Shown here piece by piece: positions 26,797 to 34,792 of a stretch of 64,000 nt of DNA. The position numbers and the translations under genes are program-made. The stretch is from Sediminibacterium roseum (GTDB lineage: Bacteria > Bacteroidota > Bacteroidia > Chitinophagales > Chitinophagaceae): NCBI RefSeq assembly GCF_009939005.1, contig NZ_JAACJS010000015.1, positions 560,325-624,324 on the forward strand. Reading direction: 5' to 3'. The number at the start of each line of letters is the position of its first letter. Position 1 is the stretch's first letter. Below the pieces are notes generated by a model. The model was given only the letters and a program-made list of their open reading frames with translations. It searched no databases and was not told where the DNA came from.

Positions 26797-26925
26797 TCAC
26801 ACAGGTTTATTGATCAACCGCCCGAGTAACGACAGCCATTCAACGGGGATACTGTGCAGCATGGTATCGACCCAATGGGTCAATACATTCAGCAGGAAAT
26901 AAACATAATATTGGATAGATAGCAT
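26797..26925 (-). CDS. Small ORF, 42 residues, hydrophobic
   Basis: A short frame starting MLSIQYYVYFLLNVLTHWVD and ending GRLINKPV. The N-terminal 25 residues are hydrophobic and aromatic and could form a membrane or amphipathic helix. It lies between the palindrome at 26960-26989 and the 46-residue ORF, all on the minus strand after the methyltransferase gene. I recognise no family. The tandem arrangement with the next small ORF is the main argument that it is real. Confidence 0.3.
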   Translation of the reverse strand: MLSIQYYVYFLLNVLTHWVDTMLHSIPVEWLSLLGRLINKPV

Positions 26926-26959
26926 AATAGCTTACAAATTTTTAGTTAAAAGCAGCAGC

Positions 26960-26989
26960 ACTTTTGGAAAGTTTAAACTTTCCAAAAGT
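26960..26989. repeat. Perfect 30-bp palindrome
   Basis: ACTTTTGGAAAGTTT is followed directly by its reverse complement, with no spacer. The element lies 12 bases after the methyltransferase stop. There is no T-run directly after it on the minus strand, so it is not a typical terminator. It could be a dimer binding site, or an RNA hairpin controlling the small ORFs that follow. Confidence 0.85.
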
Positions 26990-27001
26990 TAGTTCTAAGG
27001 A

Positions 27002-27811
27002 TTATTTTGTAACGGTAACCAACAGGAAGGTTGCGGGGATAGACGTGGTTCCATCCACGGCTTTGTTCTGCGCCGCAAACAGATCCTCAAGTTCGCGACC
27101 GAGTTCGTCGGCTTTGCCCTCCTTTTCCGCGGCTTCAAAAGCATTCATGGTGGGGCCATAGTATGTTTTAAAAATGCGTACGAACTCCGAAGCGGCGTAG
27201 GGTGCGTTGAATGTGAATGTGTCTTTCTGCATCACGATATTTTCCCTGCCGATGCCAGCCTGTTCAAACCTTTCGATGATGTTGTGCTCAACGCCCCACA
27301 ACATAGGACTGATAAATCCTTCCGGCGGCGGCGGTGTGTATGCGGAGCTGATTTTTAAGATCTGCGCAACCAGCGTCGGGTCGCCGGGGATCCAGTTGCC
27401 CATCACGATCCTTCCTCCCTTGCGCGTTACACGCACCATCGATTTTGCCACTTCAAATGGTTGGGGCGCGAACATGGCGCCGAAAATGGAAACGACGAGA
27501 TCGAAACTTTCATCTGCCAGGTCCTTCAGATCAACCGCATCCCCTTCCTGGAAACGAACATTCGTAAGCCCTTCTTTCCTTACCCGTTCATTGCCCGCAG
27601 CCACGAGGTTTTCTGCGATGTCTACACCTAATACATTGGCCTTCAGTTTTGCCTCCGGGATGGCGGTGGTGCCGTCGCCACAACCAAGGTCGAGCACATC
27701 CATCCCTTCTGTAATACCCAGCCTGGATACCAGCAGGGCGCCGCTTTCGCGCATGGTTTCGGCAAGACGGGTAAAATCCCCTTTCTCCCACAATGCTTTG
27801 TTTGGATTCAT
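27002..27811 (-). CDS. Class I SAM-dependent methyltransferase
   Basis: A 269-residue cytoplasmic methyltransferase of the UbiE/Methyltransf_11 type. Motif I is VLDLGCGDGTTAIPEAK near residues 38-54, followed by the acidic residue in LGVDIAENLVAA and the later motif SFDLVVSIFGAMFAPQPFEV. I placed the start at MNPNKALWEKGDFTRLAETM, eight codons inside the longest frame, since this start matches the conserved beginning of the family. The substrate is unknown; relatives are often annotated only as class I methyltransferases. It is divergent from the AraC regulator, with a -7-like box TAGTTTTG upstream, and precedes two small ORFs. Confidence 0.88.
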   Translation of the reverse strand: MNPNKALWEKGDFTRLAETMRESGALLVSRLGITEGMDVLDLGCGDGTTAIPEAKLKANVLGVDIAENLVAAGNERVRKEGLTNVRFQEGDAVDLKDLADESFDLVVSIFGAMFAPQPFEVAKSMVRVTRKGGRIVMGNWIPGDPTLVAQILKISSAYTPPPPEGFISPMLWGVEHNIIERFEQAGIGRENIVMQKDTFTFNAPYAASEFVRIFKTYYGPTMNAFEAAEKEGKADELGRELEDLFAAQNKAVDGTTSIPATFLLVTVTK

Positions 27812-27865
27812 TTTGATGTTATTTTTACATTTCAATTAAAACGCCCGACGGCGTTGACTAAAAAG

Positions 27866-27873
27866 CAAAACTA
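27866..27873 (-). promoter_or_regulatory. Candidate -7 promoter box for the methyltransferase gene
   Basis: On the minus strand the sequence is TAGTTTTG, a perfect match to TAnnTTTG. It lies 54 bases before the chosen start codon. No clear -33 TTG was seen at the usual distance, so the promoter may need an activator such as the divergently encoded AraC protein; this is inference. Confidence 0.4.
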
Positions 27874-27976
27874 TTTCCCCCGTTTGTAGCCTGCAGTACT
27901 GTAGCGTCCAAAAATCTTGCTTAAAAGTTCAGCGCGCATTTTAACATCCAGCATACAGCAGCCAATACACAACACC

Positions 27977-28840
27977 ATGTTTAATTTTTACGAATTCAAA
28001 TTCCAGCAGACAGATCGTTTACGCCTGCTCACCTGTGGCGATTCGATGCTTACGTTTTACAATTGCCCGCTCGAAAACAAGTTTGCCGATATATGGAGCC
28101 AGCACAACTATATCATTTATGTGGTTGAGGGAAGAAAAGTATGGCACACCGCCCACGGCGCTTTTGATCTGAAGCGGGGCGATTGCGTTTTCATCAGGAA
28201 AGGCGCAACGATCGTTGAACAGTTCTTTGATGGATCGTTTTGCCTGGTGATATTTTTTATTACCGATGATTTCATCCGCGAAACGCTGAAAACAAAATCG
28301 AAACCGATCAACGGTGAATGGAGACATTACAACCCGGTGATAACGATCAATAAAAACGAAACCGTTGGTTTGTTCTACAGTTCCATGCTCGCGTATTTCG
28401 AGGCCAAAATGATGCCGGATGAATCGCTGGTTGAACTTAAGTTCAAGGAACTCATTCTCACGGTTGCCGACGACCCGAAAAATGAAGAACTGCGCTCCTA
28501 TTTCTGTTCGCTTTTGCAGGAGCCGCAATCCGTTTCGCTGCAAAGGGTGATGAACGATAACTACTGCTTCAACCTCAAACTCGAAGCGTACGCCCAACTC
28601 AGCAACCGCAGCCTCTCGGCGTTCAAACGCGATTTCAGTAAACTTTTTGGCACCACACCCGGCAAATGGCTGCTGGAAAAACGGCTGAAGCATTCCATGC
28701 GCCTGCTTACCAGCGAGGACAAGACCGTGAGCGAAGCCGCCTTTGAAAGCGGTTTTGAAAACACATCGCATTTCAGCCGCGCATTCAAGGAACGGTTTGG
28801 CATTTCACCAATGGCTGCGCGCCAGCAGCAGTTGGTATAA
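27977..28840 (+). CDS. AraC-family transcriptional regulator
   Basis: A 287-residue DNA-binding regulator. The ATG at 27977 (MFNFYEFKFQQTDRLRLLTC) was preferred to a TTG 60 bases upstream. Residues 1-150 form a sensor domain of the cupin-like kind (IIYVVEGRKVWHTAHGAFDL, RGDCVFIRKGATIVEQFF). The C-terminal 100 residues are the two-helix-turn-helix AraC domain, with LSNRSLSAFKRDFSKLFGTT and the signature SEAAFESGFENTSHFSRAFK. It is divergent from the methyltransferase gene and 55 bases before a membrane protein gene; either may be a target. The effector is unknown. Confidence 0.93.
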   Translation: MFNFYEFKFQQTDRLRLLTCGDSMLTFYNCPLENKFADIWSQHNYIIYVVEGRKVWHTAHGAFDLKRGDCVFIRKGATIVEQFFDGSFCLVIFFITDDFIRETLKTKSKPINGEWRHYNPVITINKNETVGLFYSSMLAYFEAKMMPDESLVELKFKELILTVADDPKNEELRSYFCSLLQEPQSVSLQRVMNDNYCFNLKLEAYAQLSNRSLSAFKRDFSKLFGTTPGKWLLEKRLKHSMRLLTSEDKTVSEAAFESGFENTSHFSRAFKERFGISPMAARQQQLV

Positions 28841-28860
28841 CACTATATTTTCTTACTTTG
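28832..28860 (+). promoter_or_regulatory. Candidate promoter for the 171-residue membrane protein
   Basis: A TTG at 28832-28834 (inside the end of the AraC gene) and TTACTTTG at 28853-28860 are separated by 18 bases. This is near the Bacteroidota -33/-7 arrangement, with one mismatch in the -7 box. The start codon follows 36 bases later. Confidence 0.35.
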
Positions 28861-28895
28861 GTAAAACAATACCTCACCAACATCCATCACCAAAA

Positions 28896-29411
28896 ATGAC
28901 ACCCAGAACCCTGTTCACGATCGTATTGAAAGTGCTTGGCATCTTCTTTATAAGGGATGTGCTGGCGTTGCTGCCGCAGGTACTGGTATATATAAAGTTC
29001 CTTGCATCCGGTGACCGCGATAATACTTTATCAGAGTTCGGTATCTTTCTCCTGGTAACGCTGGTTCATGTGTTTATCTGTTACCTGCTCATCTTTAAAA
29101 CAGAAAGCCTGGTCGAAAAACTAAATCTCCCGGCATCTTTCAACGATGAAACGATCACATTGAACATTCATCGTTCAACTGTGTTGAGCATATCGATCGT
29201 TGTATTGGGCGGACTGATACTCGTCAAACAAATTCCCGAATTCTGCAGGCAGGTGTATGTCTATTTCCAGTACCGGACGATGGTGCATGCTGAAGTAAAC
29301 CCCGCCACCGGACCCATGATCCTGGCCGGCGCACAGATCGTGATCGGTTTATTGTTGCTGGGCAACCAGAGAGATATTGTGTCTCTTGTTGAAAAGAAAA
29401 AACGGAAATAA
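28896..29411 (+). CDS. Small integral membrane protein of unknown function
   Basis: A 171-residue protein starting MTPRTLFTIVLKVLGIFFIR. Four hydrophobic stretches are visible, at about residues 8-35, 46-68, 94-113 and 144-160, and the tail is basic (LVEKKKRK), which suggests a cytoplasmic C-terminus. The start at 28896 avoids overlap with the AraC gene. I recognise no family with certainty. It sits between an AraC regulator and the LytTR gene, convergent with the latter at a distance of 9 bases. Confidence 0.75.
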   Translation: MTPRTLFTIVLKVLGIFFIRDVLALLPQVLVYIKFLASGDRDNTLSEFGIFLLVTLVHVFICYLLIFKTESLVEKLNLPASFNDETITLNIHRSTVLSISIVVLGGLILVKQIPEFCRQVYVYFQYRTMVHAEVNPATGPMILAGAQIVIGLLLLGNQRDIVSLVEKKKRK

Positions 29412-29420
29412 CATTTCCTG

Positions 29421-30140
29421 CTATTTATCCCTGACCAACCTGAAGAACTGTTCCCTATACGTTTCCCCTAAAGGAATTTGTTGTTTGTTGATGTAGATGA
29501 CATTTCCATCCACCATCGAAATCTTATCAAGGGAAATGATATAGGATTTATGAACGCGGTAAAACGGCGGCCGAGGCAACTGCTGTTCCAGCTCCGTTAA
29601 CGTGTGGTAGGTTGCAATACGCTGATCGTTTGTGAACACCGAAACATAATTTTTCAACCCCTCGATGTACAGAACATCACTGTAATTTATTTTGATGAAT
29701 TTGTTCTTGCTTTCTCCTTTTACAAAAAAATAATCCTGCTCATCGTTTTCCGTTGCAATGGTTTCTGTTTCGGGCCGAAGCTGGTTGTACGCTTTTTGCG
29801 CGGCCTTTACAAAACGTTCGAATGCCACGGGCTTGAGTAAATAATCGATCACCTCGTGCTCATACCCTTCGAGCGCGTATTCGGGATAGGCCGTGGTAAG
29901 AATGAACCTGCACTTATCACGAGCGATCTTCAGGAACTGCATGCCGGTTAGTTCGGGCATTTGTATGTCGAGGAAAACAAGATCTATATCACCATGCTGT
30001 ATGCGCGTAAGCGCGTCGATGGGGTTCGTGGCTGTGCCTGCGAGCTCGAGAAAGGGAACGCGGGTAACGTAGTCGGCGATGATCTGCACGGCGTACGATT
30101 GGTCATCCACCACAAAACACCTGATCGTTTTACGGTTCAT
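29421..30140 (-). CDS. LytTR-family response regulator
   Basis: A 239-residue two-component regulator. The receiver domain (residues 5-120) has acidic residues D12 and D13, the phosphoacceptor D58 in LVFLDIQMPELTG, and the lysine in VIDYLLKPVAFERF. The C-terminal half (about 135-239) is a LytTR DNA-binding domain (YIEGLKNYVSVFTNDQRIAT, YRVHKSYIISLDKI). Its start overlaps the kinase gene by 4 bases. LytTR domains bind pairs of short direct repeats with about 21-base period; an array fitting this lies just upstream of the kinase gene at 31208-31290, which predicts autoregulation and control of the outer-membrane gene at 31353. Confidence 0.95.
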   Translation of the reverse strand: MNRKTIRCFVVDDQSYAVQIIADYVTRVPFLELAGTATNPIDALTRIQHGDIDLVFLDIQMPELTGMQFLKIARDKCRFILTTAYPEYALEGYEHEVIDYLLKPVAFERFVKAAQKAYNQLRPETETIATENDEQDYFFVKGESKNKFIKINYSDVLYIEGLKNYVSVFTNDQRIATYHTLTELEQQLPRPPFYRVHKSYIISLDKISMVDGNVIYINKQQIPLGETYREQFFRLVRDK

Positions 30141-31168
30141 AATTGTATGCTGAGTTCTGTTTTGTAATAAGCGCCGTCGTCGGTAACATGCAGCTCATGT
30201 TTACCCGGGTATATCAGTTCCAGTCGCCTGCGCACATTGGGCAAACCGATCCCGCTGGAGTGATCCTTCTGCTGTTTGTTGATCGCATTGGCAACCTGCA
30301 GCTTCAATTCGTTGTTACCAATCGTTAAAACGATCTGTACGGGTTTCGACGGATCATTGACCACGCCATGTTTAAAAGCGTTCTCAAAAAAAGGCACAAG
30401 CAACAGGGGCGCGATCATTTTTCCTTCCGGCTGCCCTATCACCCGCATATCCACAAAAAAATGATTTTCGAACAACATCCCGCAAACCTCGGTGTAGTGC
30501 CGGATGTAATCCAGTTCTTTTTCGAGCGAAACTTTTTCATCGGCGCTATCGGTAAGCATGTAGCGCATGAGTTGGGAAAGGCGGATCACCGCATCCGCCA
30601 GTTGCTGAGATACAGGATAGGCAAGCGAATAAATATAGTTGAGGGTATTGAATAAAAAATGAGGGTTGATCTGCGATTTGAGAAAAGAAAGTTCGGCCTT
30701 CATCTTTTCCTCGCGGAGCTGTTTGTTCTCGCGCTCTTTCCGGTAGGCCTGCTGAACGCCCCATATCACAGCGCTGAGGGCGATCACGGGAACACCGCGG
30801 TATATATTATCGATGATGTACCATCTGATCGTGGTTCCGTCCCCATAATTCCTGAACCCAAATACCGCGGGATAAAAAGTTTCCTCGAGCAGGTAGCGGC
30901 AGACCACAAACACAAACGGCGACGCGATACAGCCCAGTACCGCGAGCACCATGCGCCTGCGCTGAATGAGGTTTGGATAGATGAGCGCATAACAAAAATA
31001 AAAAGTGGCGGCCAGTGAAAGATCGTACGATGTATTCAGTATGGTTACATAACCCGGGTCGTTCTTCTCGCTTTTGCTGTCGGGGAAGAAAAATATACCA
31101 ATCACCTGGTAGGCGAAATACAAAAGCCAGCCAAGCAAATGCAACCAGGTGTATCTCTTTTTTTCCAT
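30137..31168 (-). CDS. LytS-type sensor histidine kinase
   Basis: A 343-residue inner-membrane kinase that pairs with the LytTR regulator. Four hydrophobic segments are visible in the first 140 residues, with no large extracellular domain. The His_kinase domain has the phosphoacceptor H170 in LKSQINPHFLFNTLNYIYSL. The ATPase part follows, with LLLVPFFENAFKHGV (N-box) and DHSSGIGLPNVRRRLELIYP (G-box). The length is normal for this group. A -7-like box TAGATTTG ends only a few bases before the start codon, so the mRNA could be almost leaderless. The signal sensed is not known. Confidence 0.94.
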   Translation of the reverse strand: MEKKRYTWLHLLGWLLYFAYQVIGIFFFPDSKSEKNDPGYVTILNTSYDLSLAATFYFCYALIYPNLIQRRRMVLAVLGCIASPFVFVVCRYLLEETFYPAVFGFRNYGDGTTIRWYIIDNIYRGVPVIALSAVIWGVQQAYRKERENKQLREEKMKAELSFLKSQINPHFLFNTLNYIYSLAYPVSQQLADAVIRLSQLMRYMLTDSADEKVSLEKELDYIRHYTEVCGMLFENHFFVDMRVIGQPEGKMIAPLLLVPFFENAFKHGVVNDPSKPVQIVLTIGNNELKLQVANAINKQQKDHSSGIGLPNVRRRLELIYPGKHELHVTDDGAYYKTELSIQL

Positions 31169-31172
31169 ACTG

Positions 31173-31180
31173 CAAATCTA
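31173..31180 (-). promoter_or_regulatory. Candidate -7 box of the kinase/regulator operon
   Basis: On the minus strand this reads TAGATTTG, a perfect match to TAnnTTTG, five bases before the kinase ATG. No TTG is seen about 20 bases upstream. The nearest GTTGG core of the repeat array lies 33 bases away, in a position suitable for an activator. Confidence 0.45.
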
Positions 31181-31207
31181 CGGGTGTTAAACAGGGTCGT
31201 TGCTTTT

Positions 31208-31290
31208 TTACACCAACAACCGTTTTTGTTATCCCAACCGGAAAATACGCCAAATCCGGCGTTGGTGTAATAATCCCGCGGGTTGGGATC
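31208..31290. promoter_or_regulatory. Symmetric array of four LytTR-type binding repeats
   Basis: On the plus strand GTTGGTGTAA (31261-31270) and GGTTGGGAT (31281-31289) have GTTGG cores exactly 21 bases apart. Their exact reverse complements, TTACACCAAC (31208-31217) and ATCCCAACC (31231-31239), lie to the left, also 21 bases apart. The period is that of LytTR-domain sites such as AgrA boxes. Each pair faces one of the two divergent genes, and the core nearest each gene is 33-34 bases from that gene's -7-like box. The likely binder is the LytTR protein encoded at 29421-30140. Sequence and spacing are seen directly; binding is inference. Confidence 0.75.
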
Positions 31291-31319
31291 ATATTATTTT
31301 CAACAGCGCGCAGCCGCCA

Positions 31320-31327
31320 CATCTTTG
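31320..31327 (+). promoter_or_regulatory. Candidate -7 box of the outer-membrane barrel gene
   Basis: CATCTTTG differs from TAnnTTTG at one position and lies 25 bases before the start codon at 31353. The closest GTTGG core of the repeat array is 34 bases upstream, the mirror image of the arrangement on the kinase side. Confidence 0.4.
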
Positions 31328-31352
31328 ACCCGTAAAACCAAAAACACGCTTT

Positions 31353-33758
31353 ATGAAAAAGACCGCCGCCTGTTTACTGATCGCCTTTTTTGCAACCGCT
31401 TCCTGCCTGTTTGCGCAGAGCGCCGTGTTAAAAGGCAAAGTTGTGTCGCAGAAAGGAAATGGTTTGCAAGGAGCAACCATTGTATTGGTGCAGCTTCCCG
31501 ACTCATCGCGCGCCTCCATACAAACCGCCGACGCCAATGGCAACTATGGTTTTTCGAAGATCAAAAACGGCACCTACGTGGTAAAGGTTTCGATGACAGG
31601 TTTTGTTTCGCATACCAGCGAGCCCTTTACGGTAAAAGGCGATGGATTGATAAGGCTGGTTTCACTTGCAGAAGAAGCGGGTGTATTGAAAGATGTGACC
31701 GTTACGTCGCTCACACCCAAACTGGAACAGAAAAGCGACCGGCTTGTTGTAAACGTAGAGAAGATGAACACGACAGGCGATAATGCACTCGATGTGCTGA
31801 GGAAAGCGCCGGGCATCCGCCTCGACAAAGACGATAACATCCTTTTCAGGAACAACGGCGGCGTGGTGGTGCTGATCGATGGAAAACGCAGTTACATGAG
31901 CGGATCGGAACTAAGCAATTACCTCAAGAACTTACCCGGCAATGTGATCAGCAAGATAGAACTCATTGCAAACCCGCCCGCCAACTACGACGCGGAGGGA
32001 ACAGCGGGTATCATCAACATCAGGCTGAAACGAAACAAACTGCAGGGCATTAACGGAACGGCAACGGCAACGGCCTCGTATGGCCGGTATGGAAAAGCAT
32101 CCGGTGGTTTGAACCTGAATTACAATACAGGCAAGATCAGCTCGTACATACGCACCAATGCAGGGTACTCCAATTCATACAATGAGCTGAAGCTCGGTCG
32201 TACGATCGGCTCAGAACTTTACAACCAGGTCAATTACTGGCATCCCATCGGCAGCAGCTACAGTTACACGGCGGGAGCAGATTACTTCGCAAGCAAAAAA
32301 CATACGTTTGGCTTTCTCTTCAGGGGATACAATTCGCCGCAGCATGCAGAGGTAACCAGCAATTCCGTAACACTGAACAGCGCAGGTGCCAAGGTTAATG
32401 GTGCAGACATGTTCAAGCCGCAGCACACAAACGGAAGGTCCTATGTTTTTAACCTGAACTATGCGTTTGAAATAGATACTACCGGGCAGAAGCTCAGCAT
32501 GGATGCGGACTACATCAATGGCGGCAATACAAACACGGAACAATTTTTCAATGCATACGTTGATGCTGCAGGGAAACTGATCGGCGACACGATCAAACTG
32601 CGCAACAACAATCCTTCTTCGTATTCCATTCGCTCTTTCAAAATGGATTATGTATATCCTTTTGCAAAAACCTGGCGCCTGGAAACAGGATTGAAAAGCA
32701 GCCGGGTATCAACAGACAACGACGCACGTTTTGACTCACTGAAAACAGCGGGATGGGTGACGGATCCAAAACGTTCCAATCATTTCCTTTACGATGAGAA
32801 CATCAACGCATTTTACCTCACCGTAGATAAAAAGATCGGAACCCTGTTTGAAGTGAAAGCGGGGCTGCGCGCGGAACAGACCCGGTCAACCGCAAACTCG
32901 ATAGGAAGCGGAACACCCGAAGTGAAAAGGGATTACTGGACACTTGCACCAAGCTTCTTCCTTACTTATCATGCAGGCGGCGACAACCAGTTCAATCTTT
33001 CCTACAGTGGAAGGATCAGCAGGCCGGGATATGGCAGCCTGAACCCGTTCACTTTTTACAGCGATCCATATACGGCCATCAAAGGCAACCCTTACCTGCT
33101 GGCCTCGTTCTCGAAATCGTTCCTGTTTAGTTACAATTTCAAAAATTTCCAGGTACTTAGCCTGAGTTATATCAAAGTAGACAATACCGTAACCAACATC
33201 ATCACGCAGAATGATGCGACCAAAGAAAGCATTGCCGAGTACCAGAACATGGGCAACACGAAATCATTCAGTGCAACCAGTGCAGGAAGTTTCAACATCA
33301 CCACCTGGTGGAACATGAATGCAGAGCTGGATGGCGCATATGATATTGTAAATAGCAAGGTACAGTCGGTGGACTATCATGCAGAAAGGTTTTCATGGTC
33401 GGGCAACCTCGACCAGACATTCATCCTTCCCTCAAATTACAAGATCCAGTTAACGGCCATGTATTATTCAGCTTCTGTAAGCGGATTGGCGAGAACCCTG
33501 CCTGGCTCACAGGTCGACCTGGGCATCAACAAAACGTTCCTCGATAAAAAAGCGACGATCAGCTTTAAAGTGCGTGATGTTTTCTTTGGCAACCGTTACA
33601 GGAGTGTGCTTCAATACAACAACGTAAACACAACCTGGCAGAACGAGTGGGAGAGCCGCCGTTTTTCGCTTAGCTTCACATACCAGTTCGGCAACATGAA
33701 AATCAAAGCGGCAAGGAACCGCAGTACCGGGGCATCTTCGGAACAGAACAGGCTGTGA
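31353..33758 (+). CDS. Outer-membrane beta-barrel protein with CarboxypepD-regulatory domain
   Basis: An 801-residue TonB-dependent-receptor-like protein of the outer-membrane beta-barrel (OMP_b-brl_3) group. The signal peptide covers about residues 1-23 (ASCLFAQ). A carboxypeptidase-regulatory-like domain (VLKGKVVSQKGNGLQGATIV) is followed by a plug-like domain (DNALDVLRKAPGIRLDKDDN, VLIDGKRSYMSGSELSNYL, NPPANYDAEGTAGIINIRLK). The rest is barrel. Such proteins often follow LytS/LytTR pairs in Bacteroidota and may carry a peptide or siderophore ligand. Control by the adjacent two-component system is predicted from the repeat array upstream. The last base of this gene is 78 bases before the DUF6526 gene. 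Confidence 0.93.
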   Translation: MKKTAACLLIAFFATASCLFAQSAVLKGKVVSQKGNGLQGATIVLVQLPDSSRASIQTADANGNYGFSKIKNGTYVVKVSMTGFVSHTSEPFTVKGDGLIRLVSLAEEAGVLKDVTVTSLTPKLEQKSDRLVVNVEKMNTTGDNALDVLRKAPGIRLDKDDNILFRNNGGVVVLIDGKRSYMSGSELSNYLKNLPGNVISKIELIANPPANYDAEGTAGIINIRLKRNKLQGINGTATATASYGRYGKASGGLNLNYNTGKISSYIRTNAGYSNSYNELKLGRTIGSELYNQVNYWHPIGSSYSYTAGADYFASKKHTFGFLFRGYNSPQHAEVTSNSVTLNSAGAKVNGADMFKPQHTNGRSYVFNLNYAFEIDTTGQKLSMDADYINGGNTNTEQFFNAYVDAAGKLIGDTIKLRNNNPSSYSIRSFKMDYVYPFAKTWRLETGLKSSRVSTDNDARFDSLKTAGWVTDPKRSNHFLYDENINAFYLTVDKKIGTLFEVKAGLRAEQTRSTANSIGSGTPEVKRDYWTLAPSFFLTYHAGGDNQFNLSYSGRISRPGYGSLNPFTFYSDPYTAIKGNPYLLASFSKSFLFSYNFKNFQVLSLSYIKVDNTVTNIITQNDATKESIAEYQNMGNTKSFSATSAGSFNITTWWNMNAELDGAYDIVNSKVQSVDYHAERFSWSGNLDQTFILPSNYKIQLTAMYYSASVSGLARTLPGSQVDLGINKTFLDKKATISFKVRDVFFGNRYRSVLQYNNVNTTWQNEWESRRFSLSFTYQFGNMKIKAARNRSTGASSEQNRL

Positions 33759-33836
33759 TGAAGTTGGCGGCAGACACGTTCTGCGGGTGCAGAGCAGGTG
33801 AAGGTCGGCTGGCTCATTTTTTGCAATCCCTTTACC

Positions 33837-34274
33837 ATGAAACAACAGAACTACAAAAACCATGTCCGCTATTACCCGCTCCATCATTTTGTGTTTCTTC
33901 CATTGATGGGATTTCTCGTGGTGTTGGGTGTATGGAAAGCATTTGTTGATGAGCCTGATCGTTTGGCCTGGATCCTGTTCAGCATTGTTTGCTTCTGTAT
34001 ACTGTTCCTTGCGATCATGCTCAGGCAACATTATGCACTGGGCAACCAGGACAGGATCGTAAGGCTTGAGTTTCGTTTGCGCTATTTTGAGTTGTTTGGA
34101 AAGAACACACAGGAGATTGAGAAAAAATTGTCTTTTTCGCAGATTGCGGCACTCAGGTTCTGTGACGATGAAGAATTTAAAATACTCCTGGACCGCGCCT
34201 TAAAAGAGGGAATTTCAGGTGATGAGATCAAACGTTCGATCCGCAACTGGGTGGGCGATTATATGCGCCTTTGA
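33837..34274 (+). CDS. DUF6526 family membrane protein
   Basis: A 145-residue protein starting MKQQNYKNHVRYYPLHHFVF, the typical start of the DUF6526 group; a start 39 bases upstream would only add an atypical tail. Two hydrophobic segments (about residues 17-40 and 47-68) are followed by a soluble part with IRLEFRLRYFELFGKNTQ-like helices and LDRALKEGISGDEIKRSIRN. Function is not known. It lies 37 bases before the GNAT gene in the same direction. Confidence 0.8.
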   Translation: MKQQNYKNHVRYYPLHHFVFLPLMGFLVVLGVWKAFVDEPDRLAWILFSIVCFCILFLAIMLRQHYALGNQDRIVRLEFRLRYFELFGKNTQEIEKKLSFSQIAALRFCDDEEFKILLDRALKEGISGDEIKRSIRNWVGDYMRL

Positions 34275-34311
34275 TGTTTGCAATAAACCGGTCCTGTTTG
34301 TAAATTTGAAG

Positions 34312-34764
34312 ATGCACACACTTCAACGAACCAACTCAGCAAACAACGACTTTATTGAGCTCGTAAAACAGCTCGATGCGGACCTCGCAACAAAAGATGG
34401 GGATGACCATGCCTTTTACAACCAGTTCAACGGCATCGATGCCATCAAACATGTGGTGGTGGCTTATGAGAACGGAGAAGCCATTGGGTGCGGCGCCATC
34501 AAGGCCTTCGACAACGAGGCAATGGAAGTGAAACGTATGTTCGTGTCACCAACGCATCGCGGTAAGCGCATAGCCACAGCGGTTCTCGCGGAGCTGGAAA
34601 AATGGGCGGCGGAACTCTCTTTCAAAAGGTGCGTGCTTGAAACGGGGAAGCGGCAGGCAGATGCGGTTCAGTTGTACCAGAAAAACGGCTACCACGTCAT
34701 TCCCAATTACGGCCAGTACGCCGGTGTTGAAAACAGCATTTGTTTTTCAAAATCGATCGAATGA
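34312..34764 (+). CDS. GNAT-family N-acetyltransferase
   Basis: A 150-residue cytoplasmic acetyltransferase. The start at 34312 (MHTLQRTNSANNDFIELVKQ) avoids overlap with the preceding gene that a longer frame would give. The acetyl-CoA site is MFVSPTHRGKRIATAVLAEL, the Q/RxxGxG/A-like motif of the fold, and the end VLETGKRQADAVQLYQKNGY is a common GNAT pattern in which an alcohol or amine substrate is not predictable. It is convergent with the nucleotide-sugar operon. Confidence 0.88.
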   Translation: MHTLQRTNSANNDFIELVKQLDADLATKDGDDHAFYNQFNGIDAIKHVVVAYENGEAIGCGAIKAFDNEAMEVKRMFVSPTHRGKRIATAVLAELEKWAAELSFKRCVLETGKRQADAVQLYQKNGYHVIPNYGQYAGVENSICFSKSIE

Positions 34765-34792
34765 TCCGGGAAATTCAAAACATTGGGGAAGA

